Positions 31,472-39,284 of a stretch of DNA of 64,000 nucleotides are shown here, piece by piece. The position numbers and the translations under genes are program-made. The DNA comes from Sorangium cellulosum (GTDB lineage Bacteria; Myxococcota_A; Polyangia; Polyangiales; Polyangiaceae): positions 3,369,501-3,433,500 of the forward strand of contig NZ_CP012670.1 of NCBI RefSeq assembly GCF_004135735.1. The letters run 5' to 3'. Within the stretch, counting starts at the first letter, position 1, and every line of letters starts with the position of its first letter. The notes under the pieces were generated by a model. That model saw nothing but the letters and a program-made list of their open reading frames with translations. It was not told where the DNA came from and searched no databases.

Positions 31472-31485
31472 GGCACGAGCCTACC

Positions 31486-32445
31486 ATGCGCGGCGCGTGG
31501 CGCGCGTTGAACTGGAGCGCTGGCTCTGGTGTACTTGGCTCCTCCAGCGTGGCGAAGCACGACAACGATCCTCGGCAGACGCTCGTCACTTGCGCCTCCA
31601 TCGCGCCGCCGGCGCTCCCGGTCGAGCCCGGCACCGCGTGTCTGGTCGTCATCTACGGCACGGAGCTCGGGCGCCGCATCCCGCTGGGGACCGGGGCGAT
31701 CGAGTGCGGGCGCTCGATCCAGACGGACATCCCGCTCGACGACGAGGCCGTGAGCCGCCGCCACGCGCGCATCTCGTGGAGCGGGGGGAGCTACGTGGTC
31801 CGCGACCTCGGCTCGACCAACGGCACGTACGTGAACGACGCTTGCGTGGACGAGCGCTCCCTCAGGGACGGGGACCAGGTCAAGATCGGGCGGACGATCT
31901 TCAAGTTCATCCAGGGGGGGAACGTCGAGCTCTCGTACCACGAAGAGATCTACCGCCTGATGACCTTCGACGGGCTGACCCAGGTCCACAACAAGCGCTC
32001 GTTCGAGGTCGCGCTCGAGCGGGAGGTGTCGCGCGCCTGCCGCTATCACCGCCACCTCTCGCTCATCCTGTTCGACATCGATCATTTCAAGAGCATCAAC
32101 GACACCCGGGGGCACCTCGCGGGCGACGCCGTGCTCCGTCAGCTCGCCGCGCTCTCCGCCGCGAACGTGCGGCGCGACGACGTGCTCGCCCGCGTCGGCG
32201 GGGAGGAGTTCGCGCTGCTCCTCCCGGAGATCCCGATCGACAGCGCGCGCCTGGTGGCCGAGAAGCTGCGCGCCCTCGTGGAGCGCACGCCGTTCCGCTT
32301 CGAGGAGGACGAGATCGCCGCGACCGCGAGCTTCGGCGTCGCCGGCGTCACGCCGGACGCGCCCGTCTCGCCGATGGAGCTCTACCGCCGCGCGGACGAG
32401 CGGCTCTATCACGCGAAGCGGGGCGGCCGGAACCGGGTGGTGTGA
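31486..32445 (+). CDS. FHA-GGDEF diguanylate cyclase
   Basis: 319 residues. An FHA domain (about 52-145; CGRSIQ, SRRHARI, LGSTNGTYVN) binds phosphothreonine peptides. A GGDEF domain follows with FDIDHFKSINDTRGHLAGDA and active-site GGEEF at 238-242, which should make cyclic di-GMP. An allosteric I-site RRDD lies five residues before it (229-232), so product inhibition is expected. The layout ties Ser/Thr kinase signalling to c-di-GMP. The first 21 residues are doubtful: a GTG at 31549 (VAKHDNDPRQ) is an alternative start. No signal peptide or membrane segment, so cytoplasmic. Divergent from the DUF3105 gene. Confidence 0.87.
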   Translation: MRGAWRALNWSAGSGVLGSSSVAKHDNDPRQTLVTCASIAPPALPVEPGTACLVVIYGTELGRRIPLGTGAIECGRSIQTDIPLDDEAVSRRHARISWSGGSYVVRDLGSTNGTYVNDACVDERSLRDGDQVKIGRTIFKFIQGGNVELSYHEEIYRLMTFDGLTQVHNKRSFEVALEREVSRACRYHRHLSLILFDIDHFKSINDTRGHLAGDAVLRQLAALSAANVRRDDVLARVGGEEFALLLPEIPIDSARLVAEKLRALVERTPFRFEEDEIAATASFGVAGVTPDAPVSPMELYRRADERLYHAKRGGRNRVV

Positions 32446-32472
32446 GGGCGAGGGGGCGGCGCGCGGGCGCGC

Positions 32473-33663
32473 TCAGGGCGCGGGCGGGGCGGCGGAGCAG
32501 TCGCGCGGCTCCGCCCCGTTGAGGATCCACGCGGTCAGGATGTCCATCCCGTCCACGTGCGGCACCAGGGACGGGTCCGCCGGGTCGCTGGCAAAGAGCT
32601 TGAACGAGGCGCCCGTCGGCGGCATCGGCATCCCCATGACGAACCCGGCGCGCAGCCGATCGACCTCGTCGCGAAGCTGCTCGGCCTGATCGGGGCTCAA
32701 GGTGGGATCGACCGCGTTCTGCCCGATGAGGATCTTGTAGAGGAGATAGCTGTTCCCAGGATTTCCCGGATCGATGAGCGGCATGGCCGTGCCGAAGCGA
32801 TCCGGGCTCTCCTCGCCCACGTGGGCGCGCTCGCCCGTCTGGGTCTGGTGGGCAGCGTGCCCGATCGCGGTCGCCAGGAGGTTCTCGACCTCGTTGAACT
32901 GCGGCGCCCCGAGGTTCAGGTCCAGGCCCGCGGCGGCGTTCGTGCCGTTGTGGCACCCCGAGCAGGCCGTGAGGAAAATCGCCACGCCGCCGATGCTGCA
33001 CTGGGCGCACACCGGATCGGTCGCGCACATGGTCGCGACGCACTCGGGGTCCCGGTAGCAGTAGAAGTCGCCTGTCGGCTGGCGTTCCGGCATGGCCTGA
33101 GGCGGGGCCGCCGCCACCGTGAACTCGATCCGCACGTTCTCGCGCAGGGGCGCGCCGTCGAAGGCGCGGATACCCGAAGGAGCGGACTCGTCCGCGGGCC
33201 CGAGGACGGTGAGCGCATAGCGGGTCCCTGGGGCGAGGCGCGGCGCCCCGTCGGTCTGGCGGAAGGTGACCTCCCGCCGGACGGGGTTGTACGTGGGCGC
33301 GAGCGGGACCGGGTTGACGCAGTCGGCGTACTTCCGGACCGGGGTGGCGAGATCCCCCGAGACGCACAGCGACTCGGGGCCGAGCTTCGGCCCCACCGCG
33401 CCGGGCAGCAGGAAGCGGTCGAACTTCAGCACGAAGCTGGCGGTCGACAGCACCTGGGTGGAGCCGCCCGGATCGAGCGCGGTGCGGACGGGACGGTAGT
33501 CGTCGTCGAGGCCGGTCGTCGCGCGCACCTCGATCAGCTGGACCGGAGGTGCGTCGACCGGCTGGACCGAAGGTTCTCCCACATCGCAGCCCGCCGTCGC
33601 GAGCGCCGCGTGCAGGCAGAAGGAGAGGGGAGCGAGGCGCGCCGCCTGGGGCGGGCCGCTCAG
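32473..33663 (-). CDS. Lipoprotein with mono-haem cytochrome c motif
   Basis: About 396 residues. It starts LSGPPQAARLAPLSFCLHAA and reaches lipobox ATAGC, so it is probably lipidated. A beta-rich middle (about 30-190) is followed by a Cys-rich stretch and the haem motif CSGCH in FLTACSGCHNGTNAAAG. MGMPMPP may supply the axial Met. Only one haem motif is present. No ATG, GTG or TTG in this frame lies before the signal; the CTG at 33663 overlaps the upstream stop (CTGA) and is taken as start. A GTG at 33582 would delete the signal. Part of the cytochrome cluster; it may pass electrons to or from the 13-haem protein (inference). Confidence 0.6.
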   Translation of the reverse strand: MSGPPQAARLAPLSFCLHAALATAGCDVGEPSVQPVDAPPVQLIEVRATTGLDDDYRPVRTALDPGGSTQVLSTASFVLKFDRFLLPGAVGPKLGPESLCVSGDLATPVRKYADCVNPVPLAPTYNPVRREVTFRQTDGAPRLAPGTRYALTVLGPADESAPSGIRAFDGAPLRENVRIEFTVAAAPPQAMPERQPTGDFYCYRDPECVATMCATDPVCAQCSIGGVAIFLTACSGCHNGTNAAAGLDLNLGAPQFNEVENLLATAIGHAAHQTQTGERAHVGEESPDRFGTAMPLIDPGNPGNSYLLYKILIGQNAVDPTLSPDQAEQLRDEVDRLRAGFVMGMPMPPTGASFKLFASDPADPSLVPHVDGMDILTAWILNGAEPRDCSAAPPAP

Positions 33664-33914
33664 CTTTCGGCGTAGAGCGAGAGCTGCTCGCGGACCACCT
33701 TCTCGTTGACCCCGGTCTGAATGTGCTCCTTGAGACAGTCGGCCAGCGTGATCAGCATGTCGTCGACCCCTTTCTCCTCGATGAGCTTCGACAAAAGTTG
33801 CCGCGCCTCCCGTCCGTCGTCCTCGCGGAGGAAGCCCCGCACTGTCTCCAGCGTGATTTCCCCCTGGAAATCGAGATAGAGGTTGTCGATCAGGTACTTG
33901 ATCAGCTCCTTCAC
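33660..33914 (-). CDS. Small helical protein in cytochrome cluster
   Basis: 84 residues, charged and predicted mostly helical (MKELIKYLIDNLYLDFQGEI, then LREDDGREARQLLSKLIEEK). No Cys, signal peptide or membrane segment, so likely cytoplasmic. A clear AAGGAG lies 8 bases before the ATG, and a sigma-70-like promoter sits upstream at 33967-33996. Its stop overlaps the presumed CTG start of the mono-haem lipoprotein. Codon use is less GC-rich than neighbours. Family not recognised. Confidence 0.7.
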   Translation of the reverse strand: MKELIKYLIDNLYLDFQGEITLETVRGFLREDDGREARQLLSKLIEEKGVDDMLITLADCLKEHIQTGVNEKVVREQLSLYAES

Positions 33915-33966
33915 GCCCGTTCTCCTTGGCGTTCGCGGCGTTCGTTAGGGAAGCCGCGCGCACTTC

Positions 33967-33996
33967 GCTATACCCGTCGCCGGAAGGCCAGGGCAA
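33967..33996 (-). promoter_or_regulatory. Predicted sigma-70-type promoter
   Basis: Minus-strand TTGCCC (33991-33996) and TATAGC (33967-33972) with 18-base spacing, in a relatively AT-rich 108-base gap. It would drive the 84-residue gene and the lipoprotein independently of the 13-haem cytochrome gene. Confidence 0.5.
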
Positions 33997-34022
33997 GGAA
34001 TATACTGTCCGATTTTGACTTT

Positions 34023-35504
34023 TCATCGGCAACGCTTCAGGGACGAGTCGTTCGACTGATGGCACACCAGGCACGGGCGCGGGTTCCTGGAGAGCGCCGT
34101 CTTGCACTTGCTCTCGAAGCCGAGCGGATGCGGGTTCAGCCCTTGCCCGCCTGACAGCCCCCGGGTCGCGTGGCAGGTCGCGCAGTCCCGCTCGGTGTGG
34201 CAGGACACGCACGCGTTCAGATTTCGCTCGGCCTCCCAGGCGTGGTGCTTCGCGCCGCGCGGCGCGGACGTCCACTCTGCCGGCGGGGGGTGGAAGCGGC
34301 GCCCGGCGAGCCGAGCGGCGCTCGGGGCATCGCGCGCCACGCCCGTCCGGCGGTGGCAGTCCGCGCAGAACGTCTGCTCCTGATGGCAGGTCACGCAGCG
34401 CGGATTGTCCTGCCGGGCCGCCTGCGGGTGCATCGAGAGGAAGTCGTTCGGGTGGACCGTGCGCGGACGGATCTTCCCGTCGTGGCAGTCTGTGCAGTAG
34501 CTCTCGGTGTGGCACGTCCCGCAGAAGGCGCTGTCGTTCGCGGCGATCTGCTTGTGCCGCTCGAGCCAGTCGGGCGTGTGCGCCGCGTTGTGCAGCCACC
34601 GGGGCGGCAGCAGGTCGCCCGTGGAGAACGCCGTCATGAGCCGGCCGTCGGGCTGGGTCAGGTGGCACACGTCGCAGTCGCTCTTCGCGTCGCCCTGCGC
34701 CGCGCCGCTCATGTTGTGGCACGTGAAGCAGCCGGCCATGCGGGGCAGCTGCTCCCGGGTGGCGAGCTCGAGCCGGTCGACCTTGCCGTGGCACTGGCTG
34801 CACTTGATGTTGCGGTCCGTGTGCTTCTTGTGCGGGAAGCGCAGGTTCGCGTGCGGCAGGATGAGCGGCGCGACCTTCCCGCCGCTGCCCGCGTCCTCGC
34901 CAATGTGGCAGTAGGCGCACTGGCCGTTCTCGTTCGTGCCCGCCTTCACCTGGGTGAGGTCCGAGTGATCGACGTCGTGGCAGTTGTCGCAGGTCTGCGC
35001 CGGCCTGGGCAGCAGCCGATCCGTCACCGCGCCGCTCGTGTACGCCCCCTCGTGGCACGACCGGCACGTCTGCCGGAGACCCTTCACGTGCTTCTTGTGG
35101 TTGAAGCGGATCGTGATCGTCTGCGGGGGGTAGATCTCGTCGCTCGGGATCGGCGTCGCGCTCGTCCCGGGCGGCATCCAGGCCAGCGGCACCTCGGCGT
35201 CGTCGGGCATCGGGTACAGGCCCGACGTGTAGCCTTCGGGCGGCGGCTGCTGCGCCGCCTCCTCGCCCTCGGCCTCGGCGTCGTCCTCGCCCGCGTCGTC
35301 TTGCTCCGCGTCCTCCGCGGCCGTCGCCTCGCCGCCGCGCTCCGCCGGCCGCTTCGGCTGGGCGGCCGCCTCCGGGCCCACGATCGCGAGCGCCAGCGCG
35401 CCGAGGCACGCGAGGATCGCGACCCACCCGGGGACGAACCTCGTCTGGTCCCGCCGGGCGCTGCGCCGGCCGTCCTGTCTTCCGTCCATGTGATGCTCGC
35501 TCAC
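34023..35504 (-). CDS. Multihaem c-type cytochrome, 13 CXXCH motifs
   Basis: 493 residues with an N-terminal export signal (VPGWVAILACLGALALAIVG) and an acidic Glu/Asp/Ala linker (about 60-95). Thirteen haem-binding motifs follow: CRSCH, CDNCH, CAYCH, CSQCH, CFTCH, CDVCH, CGTCH, CTDCH, CVTCH, CADCH, CVSCH, CATCH and CLVCH. Paired FNHKKHV and FPHKKHT blocks supply distal His ligands. It is presumably a periplasmic electron wire. The GTG at 35504 overlaps the upstream barrel-gene stop (GTGA); ATG at 35489 is an alternative. Similar pairs (MtrA/MtrB type) conduct electrons through the outer membrane, but those are known by architecture only, not by sequence match here. Confidence 0.85.
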   Translation of the reverse strand: MSEHHMDGRQDGRRSARRDQTRFVPGWVAILACLGALALAIVGPEAAAQPKRPAERGGEATAAEDAEQDDAGEDDAEAEGEEAAQQPPPEGYTSGLYPMPDDAEVPLAWMPPGTSATPIPSDEIYPPQTITIRFNHKKHVKGLRQTCRSCHEGAYTSGAVTDRLLPRPAQTCDNCHDVDHSDLTQVKAGTNENGQCAYCHIGEDAGSGGKVAPLILPHANLRFPHKKHTDRNIKCSQCHGKVDRLELATREQLPRMAGCFTCHNMSGAAQGDAKSDCDVCHLTQPDGRLMTAFSTGDLLPPRWLHNAAHTPDWLERHKQIAANDSAFCGTCHTESYCTDCHDGKIRPRTVHPNDFLSMHPQAARQDNPRCVTCHQEQTFCADCHRRTGVARDAPSAARLAGRRFHPPPAEWTSAPRGAKHHAWEAERNLNACVSCHTERDCATCHATRGLSGGQGLNPHPLGFESKCKTALSRNPRPCLVCHQSNDSSLKRCR

Positions 35505-37261
35505 GGCGCCACCCGCAGGTTCACGAGGCCGACGACCCGGAAGCGCTGGCCTACCAGCCGGTTCATGTCGTGCTCCCACTCGAGCTTGAAATCGGCGATC
35601 TCGCCCGGCCGGTACCCGGCCCCGAGCACGTACCCGAACGAGGTCGCGCCGCGGTCCGGCCTGAGCGGATCCTCCCAGTTGTACAGGGACACCCGCGCGC
35701 CGAGCGCGTAGCGCTGCCCGCTCAGCCGCTTCTCCCCCGAGAGATCGGCCCCTGTCCGCCGGCCGCGCTCGCCCGTCTGCAGCATGCCGCGGAGCTCGAC
35801 CGCCGCGGTGCGCGTGCGATAGCGGCCCGCGAGGTTGGCGAGCACGTCGGTCGTGACGCTCACGGCGCGGTTCTCCTCGTCGCGCGAGAACTCCCGGAGA
35901 TCCCTGTCGTCCGCCGGATCGAGGGAGACCTGCCCGACGCAGTCCGCCGGCTGGTTCGCGGCCTCGCACTGGCCGGCGCCGAACTCCTCCGGGTTCCCCT
36001 CGGCGCTCCACATCCGCACGCCGCCCCAGGCGGCGAGATCCAGCTCGCGCGTGATGTCGACCGCCGCCCGTCCGGTGATCGTCGTGATGGGATCGTGGGT
36101 GAACCAGTTCCAGATCGAGTCGGCGTCGAACGTCGGCACGAAGTAGTCGACATCCGCGCCCAGCGTGACGCGGCTGCCGGCGTACACCTCCAGTCCGCCG
36201 TAGAACGAGCCGACGAGCTGGCTGTAGAAGTCGTAAGTGAATCCACCCTTGATCCCGCCGAGACTCGGCAGGTTGACGTCCGCGGCGTACCCGAGCCGGT
36301 CCTGCGAGAGCCGCATCCCCTTGACCGTCCGGTAGCCTCCGCCGCGATGCGGGAACTGCTGGGTGATCGTCGTCCCCAGGTTGTAGACGCGCCGGTAGCT
36401 CAGCCGGCTGTGGAGGAAGCTCGGCCCGGCGCTCTCCAGCGCGGCGCCGAACGCCGGGGCGAGCTGGGCCTCGTGGTACGACGGGAAGTCGGTCGCGCTC
36501 CCCGGCCGACTCGCGTCCTCGCCGTAGCCGCTGTGGCTGCCGCGCCAGACCCCCTGCCGCTCGAAGCGCGACGTCGAGAGCGGCAGGCCGCCGCGCTGCT
36601 CGAGCCCGCCGTAGGCCTCGAGCTGCACGTAATACGGGGTGGTCACCCGGACGAGCGCGCCGTCGAACGACCACCACCCGAGCACGTCGCTCACGTACTG
36701 CCGGCCGACCCGGAAACCGAGCCACCCGCCGGCGAGGTTCCGGCCTTCGGCGTAGGCGTACATCAGGTCGAGTGGCGCCTCGTAGAGGCCCGGGATGTAA
36801 CGCGAGCCGCCCGCGACCCCGTAATCGGTCTCGCCGCCTCGCTGCGCCCCCTCGAGGTGGCCGTTCACCCCGAAGTCCGCATCGAGCCGGAGCCGCATGG
36901 TCACCGAGTAATCGGCCTCTCCCGGGGTGAAATCGCCCTGGATGTTGTAGACCGAGAACCCGAGCGTCTGCATGAGACGCCTCCGCTCGATGTTCGTGTC
37001 CCCCCAGGGGCTCGCGACCTCGTACGCCTGGGCGGCCGTGGTCGACTCGATCTCGAAGTCCGCCGCGCCGGCCTCGCGCGCGGTGAGCGCGCAGGGCAAC
37101 ATGCAGGTGGCGGCCAGCGCGAACGGCAGCGGCGCTCGCCGCCCCCTCCGGCGCCGCCTGTGCGACTCGCCCGACCCGCTGCTCCGCGTCTCGCCGGAGC
37201 AGCGGCATGGCCCATGGAGTCGTGACGGAAGCTCCGCCATCGACGAGCGGTGCTCACTCAC
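35501..37261 (-). CDS. Outer-membrane beta-barrel, candidate porin of electron conduit
   Basis: 586 residues with a signal peptide (RRAPLPFALAATCMLPCALT, cleavage after GAAD region). The mature part is dense in alternating amphipathic strands with aromatic ends, for example VTMRLRLDADFGVNGHLEG, LMYAYAEGRNLAGGWLGFRV, RYALGARVSLYNWE and VVGLVNLRVAP, which is a C-terminal strand. Long loops carry Asp/Gly. Length is near MtrB/OmbB-type porins (shorter than MtrB). Stop overlaps the 13-haem cytochrome start. GTG at 37261 or ATG at 37240 can start it. It could house the cytochrome, or be a separate barrel; no haem motif is present. Confidence 0.75.
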   Translation of the reverse strand: MSEHRSSMAELPSRLHGPCRCSGETRSSGSGESHRRRRRGRRAPLPFALAATCMLPCALTAREAGAADFEIESTTAAQAYEVASPWGDTNIERRRLMQTLGFSVYNIQGDFTPGEADYSVTMRLRLDADFGVNGHLEGAQRGGETDYGVAGGSRYIPGLYEAPLDLMYAYAEGRNLAGGWLGFRVGRQYVSDVLGWWSFDGALVRVTTPYYVQLEAYGGLEQRGGLPLSTSRFERQGVWRGSHSGYGEDASRPGSATDFPSYHEAQLAPAFGAALESAGPSFLHSRLSYRRVYNLGTTITQQFPHRGGGYRTVKGMRLSQDRLGYAADVNLPSLGGIKGGFTYDFYSQLVGSFYGGLEVYAGSRVTLGADVDYFVPTFDADSIWNWFTHDPITTITGRAAVDITRELDLAAWGGVRMWSAEGNPEEFGAGQCEAANQPADCVGQVSLDPADDRDLREFSRDEENRAVSVTTDVLANLAGRYRTRTAAVELRGMLQTGERGRRTGADLSGEKRLSGQRYALGARVSLYNWEDPLRPDRGATSFGYVLGAGYRPGEIADFKLEWEHDMNRLVGQRFRVVGLVNLRVAP

Positions 37262-37420
37262 GAACTCTGCGCTCGCTTTCGTCTTGTGCCGGACACCCGG
37301 CGCGATCTTGCGCTTTCAGCAGCCGCCCTGGGCTGAACAAGCATGGGGCGGAGTGTCGTTCACACGCGCCGATGCTGTCAACCCGATCGCGGGAAGGGCG
37401 GGCTCGTCGTCGCGTGTCGG

Positions 37421-38182
37421 TCAGCCGTATCCAGCGCCCTTCCGGACCCTGCCGTCCGGCGCCACGCTGAAGCCGCTCGAGTCCTGGAGCGCTTGATTCG
37501 CGCTGTCGCGCAGCTCGGCTGGAACCGTCCAGCCCCGGTTCATCAGGCCTTCGGCGACCTTGTTCTTCACCCGGACCGACTCCTCGGCGGCGAGCATCTT
37601 CACCAGCGCCGGCACGCTCGCCTGGGTCTCCTGAGCGAAGAGGGTCTGCACGGCGTGGAACCGGACCGTCTCGTTGACGTCCTCGAGGAACGGCTCCACC
37701 GCGCTCCGCACGTCATCGCCCTTGAGATCGCCCAGCGCGACGATGAGCTGCTGCTTCGGCTCGACGTTGCGCGCGTACTCCGTGTCGAAGCGCCCGAGCA
37801 GACGGATGAGCTCGCTGCGGTAGTCGGCCTCGTCGAGCAGCTCCCGCAGGATCTTGAGCGGCCAGGTGAGCGCCTCTGCCTTGACGCAGAACTCGACCAC
37901 GGCGGCCACCGCGTCCTTGCCGGTGTCGACGATCCCCTGGAACGCCAGCTCCTTCTCCTCCTGATCCGTGATTGACGGGTCGATCGAGAAGGTGAAGCGC
38001 CGGAGGAGCGCCGCCGCCGCGTCGGCGCTCTTCATCGCGGCGAGCGTCTGGATGGCCTCGTGGCGGTCGTACGTCTGAGCGCGCTTGTCCGCGACGACCT
38101 TGGCCGGCCCGGCCACCTTCTTGTCGGAGGGAGCGCCTCCGGGAGGGGGACTGCTCTTGCGGAAAAAATCGAAAATACCCAA
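37421..38182 (-). CDS. HEAT-repeat protein
   Basis: 253 residues. It begins (M)GIFDFFRKSSPPPGGAPSDK, a short hydrophobic/basic head, then HEAT-like helical pairs such as RHEAIQTLAAMKSADAAAAL, EPKQQLIVALGDLKGDDVRS and VRFHAVQTLFAQETQASVPA. HEAT solenoids usually mediate protein interactions. A TTG start at 38182 is preferred because AGAGGT lies 5 bases before it; the ATG-initiated version would add non-homologous residues. No signal peptide. It lies in the same direction as, and 160 bases upstream of, the barrel gene; a link is possible but unproven. Confidence 0.7.
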   Translation of the reverse strand: MGIFDFFRKSSPPPGGAPSDKKVAGPAKVVADKRAQTYDRHEAIQTLAAMKSADAAAALLRRFTFSIDPSITDQEEKELAFQGIVDTGKDAVAAVVEFCVKAEALTWPLKILRELLDEADYRSELIRLLGRFDTEYARNVEPKQQLIVALGDLKGDDVRSAVEPFLEDVNETVRFHAVQTLFAQETQASVPALVKMLAAEESVRVKNKVAEGLMNRGWTVPAELRDSANQALQDSSGFSVAPDGRVRKGAGYG

Positions 38183-38344
38183 CGCTGACCTCTGGTGGCT
38201 GTCCCGCCGCCGTGGTCGGAGCTGTCCGGCGATCGCTGCCGATTGCCACCGCCGGAGGCCGAGCGAACAGCGCCCGACAGATGGGTTTGCCTGCCCGGGC
38301 CGTCCCGGGCGAGCCGGCGCGGTCAACCCGGCCGGCGCGGCCGC

Positions 38345-39211
38345 CTACTCCGTCGACTTGATGGTGGCGGGGAGTTGAACACTGACGTTCACGGTGACCA
38401 TGCTGGTGAAGTGGAACTCGCGGTCCTTGTCGTCCACCTTGCGGTCCGGGAACGCCTCATCCGTGCCGAGCCCGCGGTTGTCGAAGCCCGAAGTATTCCA
38501 CGAGAACGGCAGGGCGCGCCACTCCACACCGAAGCCGATGAAGTCGCCCGGATAGAAATTCCAGCCGAGGCCGAACGTCGGCGCGAAGGCCATCCGGCTC
38601 TCGAGCCCGAAGGTCTCCGCGCAGTTGGTGGTGCACTGCTTGCGCTCTTGCACCCCGATGAACGCCGGGCCCGCGAAGAAGCTCACGTCGGTGTCCACGA
38701 AGAGCTCGGCGAACAGCGCCAGCTTGCCGCGGAAGGGCACGACCGTGACCTGCGGGGCCGCTACCCACTGGATCCTGCCGAGCTGGTCCTCCGTGAGGTC
38801 GCCCCGCGTCAGGTTGACCCGCGTCAGCTGGCACGCCTTCGTGAACGACCGCTCGGCGCAGTTTCGCTGATCGATGGCCACCCGCTGGAGCTCATCCGTG
38901 AGCCCGGTCGAGTACTGGAACCCGTAGCCGCCCCAGGCGCCGATGCCGAGCCAGTCCGTGAGGTGGTAGGTGAGCCGCAGGCCCGGCATGATCGTGCGCT
39001 GGTACTCGTCGAGCAGCGTGAACGATGCGCCGGGCGCGATCTCGAACCGCCCGTCACGGTGCAGCCTGAGGCGCCGCACGGCGGGCGCGCCGGCCAGCGG
39101 GCCCGTAAGCTGAATCTCCTGCGCCTCCGCAGGCGCGGCCGTCATCAGAAGTGCACAGCCGGTCAGCCCTGCCACCACGGTGCAGAGGCTTTGGACGAAT
39201 CGACGCATCAT
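38345..39211 (-). CDS. Outer membrane beta-barrel domain protein (myxobacterial type)
   Basis: 288 residues. Signal peptide MMRRFVQSLCTVVAGLTGCA to EAQE, then a barrel of about eight to ten strands (RLTYHLTDWLGIGAWGGYGF, PTFGLGWNFYPGDFIGFGVE). This resembles the OMP_myx_plus outer-membrane domain family. Two Cys pairs (QRNCAERSF / KACQL, QCTTNCAE) could form disulphides in loops. ATG at 39211 follows GGGGACAGG. It is 73 bases downstream of a second, larger member, likely in the same transcript. Function unknown; family proteins are abundant in myxobacterial outer membranes. Confidence 0.8.
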   Translation of the reverse strand: MMRRFVQSLCTVVAGLTGCALLMTAAPAEAQEIQLTGPLAGAPAVRRLRLHRDGRFEIAPGASFTLLDEYQRTIMPGLRLTYHLTDWLGIGAWGGYGFQYSTGLTDELQRVAIDQRNCAERSFTKACQLTRVNLTRGDLTEDQLGRIQWVAAPQVTVVPFRGKLALFAELFVDTDVSFFAGPAFIGVQERKQCTTNCAETFGLESRMAFAPTFGLGWNFYPGDFIGFGVEWRALPFSWNTSGFDNRGLGTDEAFPDRKVDDKDREFHFTSMVTVNVSVQLPATIKSTE

Positions 39212-39284
39212 GCCTGTCCCCGTCTTTGGCTGAATCATCCTATGTCTCGCGCTCGGCGTCCGCGCGTCCCCACGTCCAAAGGCC

